12,447 nt of DNA from positions 1 through 12,447 of the forward strand of contig JAJYAH010000122.1 of assembly GCA_021779635.1 (NCBI GenBank). Direction: 5' to 3'. A model generated the notes under the pieces. That model saw only the letters and a list, made by a program, of their open reading frames with translations. It had not been told where the DNA came from and did no database searches. The position numbers and the translations under genes were made by a program. Positions 1 to 6,549 of the stretch are shown in pieces. How positions within the stretch are numbered: the first letter of the stretch is position 1; every line of letters begins with the position of its first letter. Origin of the DNA: Pseudomonadota bacterium. GTDB taxonomy: Bacteria > Pseudomonadota > Alphaproteobacteria > Rhizobiales > Xanthobacteraceae.

Positions 1-19
1 TTTGCACCGGCCAGCTGGC

Positions 20-514
20 TTACTTGGGAACCTGCTGTGCGCTGGCGTCGGAAACCGCCTCTTTCGTCGGGGCGCCGGCGAGCACCGGTTCGGAATGCCC
101 GATATGTGCGAGCCGCTGGCGCTTGGCAGCGTAGTAATAGCCGCCGGCATAATAGGCGACGGTGCGATTGTGATCGCCGTTTGCAGCGCGGTAGGCGCCG
201 GCAAGATATTTCACCGCATAGGTGAGATTGGTATTGGGATCGCGCAGCCCGGCCGCATCCCCGGTGTAACCGAGGCTGCGCGCGGTCGCGAGCTTGATCT
301 GCATCAGGCCGATGGCGCCGCCGCGCCCGACCAGCCCGGGCTGATAGCGGCTTTCGCGCACGATCACGCGATGGACCAGGGCTTCCGGCACGCCATTGGC
401 CCTGGCATGGGTGGCGACCAGCCCATCATAATCGGCGTGCTGGGCCTGTGCGATTTCCGGAAACGGCAGCGCCGCCATGGCGGCGAGCCATCCGAGCGAT
501 AACCAGCGTTTCAT
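20..514 (-). CDS. Secreted lytic transglycosylase, SLT (Slt70/MltE-like) domain
   Basis: 164 residues. A lytic transglycosylase of this fold cleaves the MurNAc-GlcNAc bond of peptidoglycan in the periplasm, leaving 1,6-anhydro ends. An N-terminal signal peptide is visible (Lys-Arg, then a hydrophobic stretch, with likely cleavage near AQA at residues 23-25). The family motifs appear in order: the catalytic Glu at residue 54 in RESRYQP, GLMQI at 69-73, and AYYAGG at 120-125 in place of the usual AYNAGPG. The protein is essentially one catalytic domain of about 110 residues with a short Ala/Ser-rich tail, so it is a minimal stand-alone enzyme. Such small forms often act as peptidoglycan-opening enzymes for an envelope machine, but no secretion or flagellar gene lies beside it here. 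The start follows a purine-rich AGAGG/GAAAG stretch at about 515-530. The gene is divergent from the membrane protein at 754. The fold assignment is strong; the physiological role is unknown. Confidence 0.9.
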   Translation of the reverse strand: MKRWLSLGWLAAMAALPFPEIAQAQHADYDGLVATHARANGVPEALVHRVIVRESRYQPGLVGRGGAIGLMQIKLATARSLGYTGDAAGLRDPNTNLTYAVKYLAGAYRAANGDHNRTVAYYAGGYYYAAKRQRLAHIGHSEPVLAGAPTKEAVSDASAQQVPK

Positions 515-753
515 CTTTCAGGACCTCTTTCTGGGTGCGGGCGGGGAGCGGTTGGGGGCCGGACCGTCGCGATTTTCGCAGTCGCCGGGGCACCGATGCG
601 GCCAAATCCGGGCTTTCTTAAGCCCTCCCTGTATCCGCGCCAGGCGGATTTACCAAGAATTATGCCTTGGCATGCTTCGATCGGGCCGGAAATCCCAAGA
701 GATGACCGAACAGATTACCCCAGGAAATTACCCCGAGAGATCAGGCCGCGCCG

Positions 754-2247
754 ATGACCCTGTCCATCACCCATAGCGCCGAGCGCACCAGCCCCCTGCA
801 CGGCCTGCTGCCGCTATGGGTCGGCGTCTCCATCTATGCGCTGCTGATACTGGCCGGCAACCGCCTGCTGCTCGATCCCGATACGTTGTGGCACATCACC
901 GTCGGCCAGTGGATGCTGGACCATCGCGCGGTGCCGCATACCGACGTCTATTCATTTACCATGCGCGGCCACCCCTGGATTTCGATGCAGTGGGTGGCTG
1001 AGGTGCTCTATGCCAAAGCCTATGCGCTATTCGGCTGGAGCGGGCCGGTGGTGCTGGCCGCCGCGGCGAGCGCGCTGACCTTTGCGTTGCTGGCGAAATT
1101 CCTGAGCCGCCATTTGAGCGAAAGTGCCACGATTGTATTCGTCGCCGCGGCGTTGGCGCTCACCGCGCAGCATATATTGGCGCGGCCGCATGTGCTGGCG
1201 CTGCCGGTGATGATGATGTGGGTCGGCGGAATGATCGACGCGGCGGATCGGCGCGAGGCGCCGTCATTCTGGCTGCTGCCGCTGCTGGCGCTGTGGGCCA
1301 ATCTGCATGGCGGTTTCATCTTCGGCCTGGTGCTGGTGGGACCGGTCGCGCTCGATGCGGTGGTGAGTGCGGATGCGGCGTCGCGGAAATCGCTGGCGCT
1401 GCGCTGGGCGGCATTCGGGGTCGGCGCATTGATCGCCGCTTGCTGCACGCCCTATGGCTGGAATTCGATGCTGGCGTCGAAGAACATCCTGGAGTTGGGC
1501 AGCGTGCTGCGGTTGATCACGGAATGGCGGCCGGCTGATTTCAGCAGCATCGGTCCGTTCGAGATCTGCCTGTTGATGGCCATAGGATTGGCGCTGCTGC
1601 GCGGCATCCGATTGCCGCCGACGCGCATCCTGCTGCTGCTGGGATTGCTGCACATGGCGCTGGCCCAGGGCCGGGCCACCGAAATTCTGGCGCTGCTGGC
1701 GCCGATGGTTCTCGCCGTCCCGCTCGCCAAACAGATCGGCGGCGCCGAGGCCCCATCGCCGAGCGCGACCAGGCCGTCCCGCGGCCTGCTGTTCGCCGCC
1801 GTCGCCATCGTGCTGGTGGCCGGAACCGTGGCCTATGCCTCGGTCGCCCGCTTCGAGCCCAATGCCCGCCAATCGCCGGTCGCGGCGGTTGCTGCACTGA
1901 AGAAGATGAATTTCACCCGCGTGTTCAACGATTACGATTTCGGCGGCTATCTGATCTACAGCGGCGTCGCGCCGTTCATCGACGGCCGCACCGACGTTTA
2001 TGGCGAGAAATTCTTTGTCGATCACAACGCCGCCAGCGGATTGATGGAGCCGGACAATCTGTTCCGGATGCTGGAGGAGTACAAGATCGAGGCGACGTTG
2101 ATGCGGACGCAGAGTGCGGCGACCAAGCTGCTCGATCATATGGATGGCTGGCAGAAGGTGTATTCCGACGACATCGCCACCATTCATGTCCGCAAGCCCG
2201 GCGCGATCCATACCCTGGAACCGGTGATCGATCCGAAGGCGCATTGA
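754..2247 (+). CDS. Polytopic membrane protein resembling GT-C glycosyltransferases
   Basis: 497 residues, with roughly eight to ten hydrophobic segments between residues 20 and 365. The first loop carries DPDTLWHITVGQWML (41-55), then PHTDVYSFT (61-69) and MQWVAEVLY (78-86). This Asp-containing first-loop pattern is typical of a widespread uncharacterised membrane family that resembles GT-C (polyprenyl-phosphate-sugar-dependent) transferases. WANLHGGFIFG (181-191) and TEWRP (256-260) are further conserved-looking blocks. The soluble C-terminal part (about 385-480) has FNDYDFGGYLIY, FIDGRTDVYGEKF and a closing Val-Tyr-Ser-Asp-Asp strand, all features I associate with the same family. GT-C enzymes transfer a sugar from a lipid carrier on the periplasmic face; substrate and acceptor cannot be read here. 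The gene stands alone, with no cell-wall or polysaccharide genes adjacent. The chosen ATG has a GAGAG stretch upstream (735-739), rather far for a ribosome binding site, so translation may be weak. Confidence 0.75.
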   Translation: MTLSITHSAERTSPLHGLLPLWVGVSIYALLILAGNRLLLDPDTLWHITVGQWMLDHRAVPHTDVYSFTMRGHPWISMQWVAEVLYAKAYALFGWSGPVVLAAAASALTFALLAKFLSRHLSESATIVFVAAALALTAQHILARPHVLALPVMMMWVGGMIDAADRREAPSFWLLPLLALWANLHGGFIFGLVLVGPVALDAVVSADAASRKSLALRWAAFGVGALIAACCTPYGWNSMLASKNILELGSVLRLITEWRPADFSSIGPFEICLLMAIGLALLRGIRLPPTRILLLLGLLHMALAQGRATEILALLAPMVLAVPLAKQIGGAEAPSPSATRPSRGLLFAAVAIVLVAGTVAYASVARFEPNARQSPVAAVAALKKMNFTRVFNDYDFGGYLIYSGVAPFIDGRTDVYGEKFFVDHNAASGLMEPDNLFRMLEEYKIEATLMRTQSAATKLLDHMDGWQKVYSDDIATIHVRKPGAIHTLEPVIDPKAH

Positions 2248-2325
2248 CGCGCGCGCCGCCGTCACGGCTTGTGCGCGCTGCGCCAAAATAATCCAGCCGG
2301 CTTGCCGTTCAAAAGTCTCATTGAC

Positions 2326-2353
2326 GCATCAAGAACTGCGCATCAAGAATTGC
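2326..2353. repeat. Tandem 14-bp direct repeat
   Basis: GCATCAAGAACTGC at 2326-2339 is followed directly by GCATCAAGAATTGC at 2340-2353, one mismatch in 14. It lies in the 188-bp gap before the zinc-ribbon gene, about 80 bp upstream of its start. It could be a recent slippage duplication or a paired protein-binding site; nothing else in the sequence decides between these. Confidence 0.7.
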
Positions 2354-2435
2354 CAGCGAGAGCGCGGCGCAGGTGAATCCGGCAGCGAGCCTGTCCCATT
2401 CGTTTCAACAGCAAAAAGAGCAAGGGAGATGCGCC

Positions 2436-2630
2436 ATGGCCAAAATAGACGCCCGCTATTTGCCGCACGGGAACCCTTGCGCCCAATGCGGTGAGCCGAT
2501 TGCAGCGCCCGACTGGATTGAAAGCGGCCCGCGCCGCATCTCCTATCTCTGGCATTGCGAGGCGTGCGACTACCGTTTCGAGGCGGTGGCGTTTTTCGAG
2601 GATTCGGAATCCGATCGCTTGGCGGCCTGA
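2436..2630 (+). CDS. Small zinc-ribbon protein (two CxxC knuckles)
   Basis: 64 residues. Two Cys pairs are visible, CAQC (15-18) and CEAC (41-44), separated by 22 residues. That is the spacing expected of a four-Cys zinc ribbon. The central part (DWIESGPRRISYLWHCEACDY) is compatible with a compact beta hairpin fold. The start at 2436 is preferred over an in-frame ATG at 2373 because AAGGGAG (2422-2428) sits at good distance before it and because the conserved-looking domain begins just after. No signal peptide or membrane segment is seen, so it is probably cytoplasmic. It may bind nucleic acid or act as a small metal-binding adaptor, but I do not recognise a named family. It is single-gene and converges on the histidine kinase gene, with only 22 bp between the stops. 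Confidence 0.75.
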   Translation: MAKIDARYLPHGNPCAQCGEPIAAPDWIESGPRRISYLWHCEACDYRFEAVAFFEDSESDRLAA

Positions 2631-2662
2631 CCGCCGACTCCGGATCAAGCGCTCAGGCGGCC
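2621..2662. terminator. Inverted repeat across two convergent stop codons, possible bidirectional terminator
   Basis: GGCGGCCTGA (2621-2630) and TCAGGCGGCC (2653-2662) form a 10-bp inverted repeat with one mismatch and a 22-nt loop. Each arm contains the TGA stop of one of the two convergent genes. A smaller perfect stem, GGCGG/CCGCC (2621-2625 with 2631-2635), competes with it. There is no T run. The position between convergent genes favours a termination role, but this is inference. Confidence 0.4.
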
Positions 2663-3975
2663 GATTGCCGGCCCTGCTGGCGGACGGGCAATTGAATACG
2701 AACGATCAATCCATGCGGCTGCCGGTCATTCAGTGACAGCGCGCCGTGGTGCGCGATGGCAATGGTGCGCGCGATCGAGAGGCCGAGACCGAAACCGGCG
2801 GCTTCATCCATGTTGCGGGCGTCGTCGCCGCGCACGAACGGTTCGAGCATGACCGCCTTGCGCGCGTCGGAAATGCCGGGACCGTCGTCCTCGACCTCGA
2901 TGGTCGCGGTATCCGGTGACACCCGCAGGCGGACGGTGGCCTCCGCGCCGTACCTGACCGCGTTCTCGACGAGATTGGTGACGCTGCGATGCAGGTCGTC
3001 GGGCCGGACCGTGGCCATGGCGTGTTCGGGGCCGTCATAGGCGACCTTGTGTCCCATGTCGGCGAACTGATCGGTGACAAGCTGCAGCGTGCTTGCGATG
3101 TCGACCAGCGTCATGGATTCGAGCTTGCGGTCGTTGCGCAGGAAAGAGAGCACGGCCTCCAGCATCGACCGCATCTGCTCGAGATCGCGCAACATGCGGC
3201 TGCGGTGCGCGTCATCCTCGATGAATTCGGCGCGCAGGCGCATTCGGGTGATCGGCGTGCGCAGGTCGTGGCTGATGGCGGCCAGCATCTTGGTGCGGTC
3301 GTCGATCAGGGTCGTGATGCGCTCCCGCATCCGGTTGAGCGCCTTGGCCACCGATCGGATTTCTTCGGGGCCGCGTTCGGGCAGCGGCGCCGCGGCGCCG
3401 TTCAGGCTGAAATCCTCGGCGGCCTTTGCGAACGACGACAGCGGCGCGGTCAACGCCCGGGCCGCCCACAGGCCGAGCAAGGTGACGCTGACGACGGCAA
3501 ACAGCAGGGTCAACATCCACGGTCCCTGCCAGAACGGACGTTGCCGCAGCAGCTTGGCGGAAATCATCGCACCGTCCGGCAGCGCGATACCGACCTTGTT
3601 GGTATCTTCGCCCTTCGGCAGCGGAAAGATACGGTAGCTGTTGCCGAGGCGGCGACGCAACCCGCGCAGTTCGGGGTTGTCCGCATCGCCCGCGGCGGCA
3701 AAATCCGGCGGCAGCCCTTCGATCTCCATTTGCGGAAATGCCCGCAAAATGTCGGCGAGGAGCCGCGGCCGCTCCGCCGCGGGCGCGGTGCCGAGAAGCT
3801 GGGTCACGGCGACAAGCTGATAGTGTCCGCGGTCGATCGACGGATCGGGCTGATCCGGCCGGTGAATCAAGAAGATCATGGTGAGCATCAGGTGAATCGC
3901 GACGATCGAGGCGACCACCAGCGCCGCGATCTGTCCGCTGATGCCCCTGAGATTCAGAAAGCCAAGCAGCTTCAT
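2653..3975 (-). CDS. Sensor histidine kinase with HAMP domain, EnvZ-like class
   Basis: 440 residues, an inner-membrane sensor kinase. Membrane segment 1 lies at about 16-37, and a periplasmic sensor region of about 115 residues (38-152) follows with no recognisable named domain. Membrane segment 2 is at about 153-172, and a HAMP linker covers about 172-225. The H box SHDLRTPITRMRLRAEFIED places the phosphorylated His at residue 236 and closely resembles the EnvZ type. The N box is TNLVENAVRYG (333-343), G1 is DDGPG (363-367) and G2 is GFGLGLS (394-400), so the kinase looks complete. Its ATG overlaps the regulator's TGA by four bases (ATGA, 3972-3975), so the two genes are translationally coupled and the kinase almost certainly phosphorylates that regulator. 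The signal sensed is unknown. Homology to EnvZ is at the level of class, not a claim of osmoregulation. Confidence 0.92.
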   Translation of the reverse strand: MKLLGFLNLRGISGQIAALVVASIVAIHLMLTMIFLIHRPDQPDPSIDRGHYQLVAVTQLLGTAPAAERPRLLADILRAFPQMEIEGLPPDFAAAGDADNPELRGLRRRLGNSYRIFPLPKGEDTNKVGIALPDGAMISAKLLRQRPFWQGPWMLTLLFAVVSVTLLGLWAARALTAPLSSFAKAAEDFSLNGAAAPLPERGPEEIRSVAKALNRMRERITTLIDDRTKMLAAISHDLRTPITRMRLRAEFIEDDAHRSRMLRDLEQMRSMLEAVLSFLRNDRKLESMTLVDIASTLQLVTDQFADMGHKVAYDGPEHAMATVRPDDLHRSVTNLVENAVRYGAEATVRLRVSPDTATIEVEDDGPGISDARKAVMLEPFVRGDDARNMDEAAGFGLGLSIARTIAIAHHGALSLNDRQPHGLIVRIQLPVRQQGRQSAA

Positions 3976-4718
3976 GACCGGCCGCCGGCGGGGGCGGCGA
4001 CCGCGTCCACCGCCGGGGTGAACATGTATCCGCCGGAACGCACGGTCTTGATCATGGTGGCGTCCTGCGGATCGGGCTCGATCTTGCGCCGGATGCGGCT
4101 GACCAGCACATCGATGCTGCGCTCGAACGAACCGGCGTTGCGGCCCTGGGTGAGATCGAGCAGGCTGTCGCGCGACAGCACGCGGCCGGGCCGCTCGCAG
4201 AAGGTTCGCAGCAGGTCGAACTCGGCGCTGGTCATCGCCACCCGCGCGCCCGCCGGATTGCGCAGTTCCCGAAGCCTGAAATCGATCCGCCACCCCAGGA
4301 AGGTGAGGGCGGTTGCGCCATTGATGGCGCTCGCGGTCTGGGCGGCGGCATGGCGGCGCAGCACCGCATTGATGCGCGCCAGCAACTCGCGCGGATTGAA
4401 CGGCTTGGCCAGGTAGTCGTCCGCGCCCATTTCCAGTCCGAGAATGCGATCGACGTCCTCGCCGCGCGCGGTGAGCATGATGATCGGCACTTGCGATTCG
4501 GCGCGCACCTTGCGGCACAGGCTGAGGCCGTCCTCACCCGGCAGCATCACGTCGAGGATCAGAAGATCGACGCGATGGTCGGCCATCGCCCGGACCATCT
4601 CGCGACCGTCGGTCGCCACCGCGACGTTGCAGCTGTTGCCGCGCAGATATTTCGCGATCAGCGACCGCGTCTCGCGGTCGTCGTCAACGACGAGAATGTT
4701 CGGCGATGCCGTAGCCAT
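3972..4718 (-). CDS. OmpR/PhoB-family response regulator
   Basis: 248 residues, a cytoplasmic DNA-binding regulator. The receiver domain (about 7-120) has the acidic pair Asp12/Asp13, the phosphoacceptor Asp56 in LILDVMLPGEDG, Thr83 in MLTARG and Lys105 in AKPF, so all switch residues are intact. The winged-helix domain (about 138-234) contains TSAEFDLLRTF, GRVLSRDSLLD, the recognition-helix region RSIDVLVSRIRRKI and the wing IKTVRSGGYMF. The start at 4718 gives the usual length for the family; the frame stays open upstream to 4913 but that extension does not resemble a receiver domain. The regulator gene comes first, with the kinase overlapping it. The 163-bp divergent region to the next gene holds two GANTC sites close to this start and a TTAA-rich inverted repeat. 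It may regulate its own promoter or the divergent gene at 4882. Confidence 0.93.
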   Translation of the reverse strand: MATASPNILVVDDDRETRSLIAKYLRGNSCNVAVATDGREMVRAMADHRVDLLILDVMLPGEDGLSLCRKVRAESQVPIIMLTARGEDVDRILGLEMGADDYLAKPFNPRELLARINAVLRRHAAAQTASAINGATALTFLGWRIDFRLRELRNPAGARVAMTSAEFDLLRTFCERPGRVLSRDSLLDLTQGRNAGSFERSIDVLVSRIRRKIEPDPQDATMIKTVRSGGYMFTPAVDAVAAPAGGRS

Positions 4719-4825
4719 GCAGAGTCTTGTCCGTGATTCGAGAACCGACGATTTTTGTTTCGAAATATTTCTGACGCTTGCCTCACAACAGGATGCAACA
4801 CGCCAGTCGGGCAACAAAAAGACTT

Positions 4826-4848
4826 CGTTAAGACCATTAACCTTAACG
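4826..4848. promoter_or_regulatory. TTAA-rich inverted repeat in divergent promoter region
   Basis: CGTTAAG (4826-4832) and CTTAACG (4842-4848) form a perfect 7-bp inverted repeat with a 9-bp spacer. The spacer contains a third TTAA, giving TTAACC at 4837-4842, which equals a CtrA half site. The spacing between TTAA boxes is not the N7 of a full CtrA site. The site lies 34 bp before the start of the Ser/Gly-rich gene and about 108 bp before the regulator gene. It is a plausible operator for the adjacent response regulator or for a cell-cycle factor, but this is inference. Confidence 0.35.
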
Positions 4849-4881
4849 TCGAGGTATCTTGCAAGAACCTTTGGAGCCATC

Positions 4882-5505
4882 ATGACGGCCATCTCGGCGA
4901 CCCCCGGCAGCAACTACCTGTCGCCTCTCCAACTGCTGCAGAACGAGCTGCAGGCGGAGGTAAGCTCCGGTGTAATCAACTCGTCCGATCAGGGCGCACT
5001 GTCGTCCGCGCTGACCGACATCAACTCGTCGTTACAGAGCAGCGGCCCGAGCAATTCCACCAGCGGCACCCATGCCTCTCCCGGCGACCTGCAGTCGAAG
5101 ATCGACACCCTGATTGCCGGCGAAGTATCCAGCGGCAAGCTGACCAGCGATCAGGCCACCGAGTTGCAGGGGGTCTTCGCGGCAGCCTTCGCCAACGGCC
5201 CCGGCGGCGCCGGGGACTCAACCAGCGCCAGCGATGCGGGTGCTCCAGGTGACGCCGGCGGCGCCCACGGTGGCCATCATGGCGGCCCTGGCGGTCCGCC
5301 ACCCGCGAGCAGCTTATCCCCGAGCGGCAGCACCAGCAGTTCATCGGGCACCAACACCACCAACGACATTCTGCAGCAGTTTCTCCAATCGCTGCAGAAT
5401 TCACTGTCGAGCTCGTCATCATCGTCCTACAGCGCGACCGGCGGCAGCACCGCCAGCAGCGGCACTTCGTCGTTCTCGGCGCTGCTGATCAACTACCAGA
5501 CCTGA
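4882..5505 (+). CDS. Ser/Gly-rich protein with two-fold internal repeat, function unknown
   Basis: 207 residues; I do not recognise a named family. Two similar helical units are visible. The first is LQNELQAEVSSGVINSSDQ (19-37) followed by GALSSALTDI; the second is LQSKIDTLIAGEVSSGKLTS (70-89) followed by DQATELQGVFAAAF. They share the pattern L-Q-x3-(D/L)...EVSSG-(V/K)-(I/L)...D-Q-x3-L-x3-L/F. A Gly/His/Pro-rich linker follows (106-141), then a Ser/Thr-rich region (143-200) interrupted by one predicted helix, DILQQFLQSLQNSL (162-175), and a hydrophobic-aromatic end LLINYQT. There is no classical signal peptide and no Cys. The start has GGAG at 4873-4876 just upstream. Low-complexity C-terminal regions of this kind occur in exported or surface proteins, but a secretion route is not shown. 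It is divergent from the two-component pair and could be one of its targets. Confidence 0.75.
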   Translation: MTAISATPGSNYLSPLQLLQNELQAEVSSGVINSSDQGALSSALTDINSSLQSSGPSNSTSGTHASPGDLQSKIDTLIAGEVSSGKLTSDQATELQGVFAAAFANGPGGAGDSTSASDAGAPGDAGGAHGGHHGGPGGPPPASSLSPSGSTSSSSGTNTTNDILQQFLQSLQNSLSSSSSSSYSATGGSTASSGTSSFSALLINYQT

Positions 5506-5539
5506 TCCCAGAGCGCCGCACGCACCGACGCTCCGCGCC

Positions 5540-5567
5540 ATCATCTTTCCGGAACCGAAGGGATGAT
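5540..5567 (+). terminator. Imperfect hairpin after the Ser/Gly-rich gene
   Basis: ATCATCTTTCCGG (5540-5552) pairs with CCGAAGGGATGAT (5555-5567) at all but one position, counting two G-T pairs. It begins 35 bp after the stop at 5505. There is no following T run, so this is a weak terminator candidate. Confidence 0.35.
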
Positions 5568-5689
5568 TGCCGACACTGTCGCTGCGATTGGCCGTGGCCC
5601 GCAGCCGGCCGCGATCGCGCGGTCGGTGCGCTGGTCAAGATCCGTCTGTTGAAGATTTGACGACGACTGAAAGGTTCCACGGAACTTGC

Positions 5690-5711
5690 CAAGTCATCGG
5701 CAAGTCATCGG
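5690..5711. repeat. Perfect tandem 11-bp duplication
   Basis: CAAGTCATCGG occurs twice in direct succession (5690-5700 and 5701-5711). It lies about 90 bp upstream of the PRC-barrel start, between a GTTCC-AC-GGAAC inverted repeat (5674-5685) and the candidate promoter at 5743. It is either slippage or a duplicated binding site. Confidence 0.7.
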
Positions 5712-5742
5712 CATTGCACAATTTGAAAAACCTTCGCCAGCG

Positions 5743-5767
5743 GGAACGGCAGACGGATCGGCGTGTT
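5743..5767 (+). promoter_or_regulatory. Candidate EcfG-type (general stress) promoter
   Basis: GGAAC at 5743-5747 is followed after 16 bp by TGTT (5764-5767). The known alphaproteobacterial EcfG promoter is GGAAC-N16/17-cGTT, in which the first C of the -10 is the weakest position. Transcription would begin near 5774, at a near-palindrome CCTGA-CAATTA-TCAGG (5772-5787) that ends at the ribosome binding site AGGGAGAA (5785-5792). PRC-barrel stress proteins are plausible EcfG targets. One mismatch in the -10 keeps this tentative. Confidence 0.4.
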
Positions 5768-5797
5768 TTCTCCTGACAATTATCAGGGAGAACCCAG

Positions 5798-6325
5798 ATG
5801 TTTTTAAAACATGTCAGCGCCGGTTTGACCGGTGCCATATTGCTTGCGACCGCTGCGTTGGCACAAACCCCGGCCGCGACCACCGACCGCACCAACATGG
5901 CACCGGCCGCGGCGTCGGATTCCTCGTTCCGTGGTGACTGGCGCACGTCGAAAGTTGTCGGCCTTAACGTCTATAACGACAACAATGAGAGCATCGGCTC
6001 GATCAACGATCTGCTGACCGACAAGAGCGGAAACATCAAGGGGGTGGTGCTCGGCGTCGGCGGTTTCCTCGGCGTCGGTGCGCATCTCGTCGCTGTTCCC
6101 TTCGACAAGATCAAATTCGTCAATGAGCCGATCGCTTACACCGGCGTAGCGGGCTCATCAAATGGCGCGGGCAGCCGCCCGGCATCCTCGACGGTCACTA
6201 CGGGTGCTGCGACGGGATCGGCGCCGGCATCAAAGCCCAATCCGTGGTATCCGGACCATGCCGTGTTCAACGCCACCAAGGATCAGCTCAAGGCGATGCC
6301 TGAATTCAAATATTCGACGGAATAA
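5798..6325 (+). CDS. Secreted PRC-barrel domain protein
   Basis: 175 residues. A signal peptide is clear (MFLKHVSAG, a hydrophobic core, and likely cleavage after ALA at residues 20-22). After an Ala/Thr-rich spacer, a PRC-barrel domain spans about 48-115. Its marks are LNVYNDNNESIGSINDLL (56-73), the beta turn DKSGNIKGVVLGVGGFLGVG (75-94) and VAVPFDKIKF (98-107). The tail (120-150) is low-complexity Gly/Ser/Thr, and the end, PNPWYPDHAVFNATKDQLKA, is typical of alphaproteobacterial periplasmic PRC proteins. PRC barrels are protein- or membrane-surface-binding beta folds first seen in the photosynthetic reaction centre H subunit. Exported copies of this type are usually annotated as hypothetical or stress-related. 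The start is set by AGGGAGAA at 5785-5792. It appears to be a single-gene unit with its own promoter and the strong hairpin at 6364-6390 behind it. Confidence 0.88.
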   Translation: MFLKHVSAGLTGAILLATAALAQTPAATTDRTNMAPAAASDSSFRGDWRTSKVVGLNVYNDNNESIGSINDLLTDKSGNIKGVVLGVGGFLGVGAHLVAVPFDKIKFVNEPIAYTGVAGSSNGAGSRPASSTVTTGAATGSAPASKPNPWYPDHAVFNATKDQLKAMPEFKYSTE

Positions 6326-6363
6326 GTCGAATAGATCGTCGCGGATATGATCGCGCAAACCAC

Positions 6364-6390
6364 AGCGCGCCCGGTTTCGCCGGGCGCGCT
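6364..6390 (+). terminator. Strong GC-rich hairpin after the PRC-barrel gene
   Basis: AGCGCGCCCGG (6364-6374) and CCGGGCGCGCT (6380-6390) are perfect 11-bp arms around a 5-nt TTTCG loop, 38 bp after the PRC-barrel stop. Only a short, mixed TCGGTCGG follows, so the hairpin fits the weak-tail terminators common in high-GC genomes. It also faces the convergent binding-protein gene. Confidence 0.65.
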
Positions 6391-6429
6391 TCGGTCGGCA
6401 CAAGATGACCTCTGACTGAGGCTTTAAGT

Positions 6430-6535
6430 TCGTCATGGCCGGGACAAGCCCGCCATGACGAAGAAGGTGAACCCTCGCAGCCCGCATGGTTCGAGACACG
6501 CGCAAGATGCGCTCCTCGCCATGAGGGTTCACGTC
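6430..6535. repeat. Mosaic of interspersed palindromic repeats
   Basis: Two adjacent inverted repeats lie between convergent genes. CGTCATGGCCGGG (6431-6443) faces CCCGCCATGACG (6449-6460), one base short of perfect. GTGAACCCTC (6467-6476) faces GAGGGTTCAC (6523-6532), a perfect 10-bp match, and encloses a sequence with ATGGTTCGAGACACGCGC. Both modules match, from memory, repeats very frequent between genes in Bradyrhizobium and relatives. They probably represent non-autonomous repeats and may also help terminate transcription. Confidence 0.6.
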
Positions 6536-6549
6536 AACCGGCTACGATC

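Noticed and set aside
1264..2286. 340-codon open frame on the minus strand
   Set aside because: It is antisense to the membrane protein at 754-2247. Its composition (Gln/Arg/His-rich) is that of a shadow frame.
2989..4416. 475-codon open frame on the plus strand
   Set aside because: It lies opposite the kinase and regulator genes, whose motifs are complete. Its translation is Arg/Gln/His-rich without any domain, as expected for an antisense frame in GC-rich DNA.
3976..4518. Upstream extension of the kinase frame
   Set aside because: The region is fully used by the regulator in another frame. The kinase starts naturally at the ATGA overlap, directly before its first membrane segment.
4826..4848. 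Full CtrA binding site
   Set aside because: The TTAA boxes are separated by 5, 2 and 11 bases, none by the 7 bases of the consensus. Only a half site can be supported.
4719..4913. 65-residue N-terminal extension of the response regulator
   Set aside because: The extension has no domain and would overlap the start of the divergent gene. The receiver domain begins normally with the ATG at 4718.
5681..5701. Second EcfG-type promoter starting at GGAAC 5681-5685
   Set aside because: No GTT-containing -10 lies 16 or 17 bases downstream.
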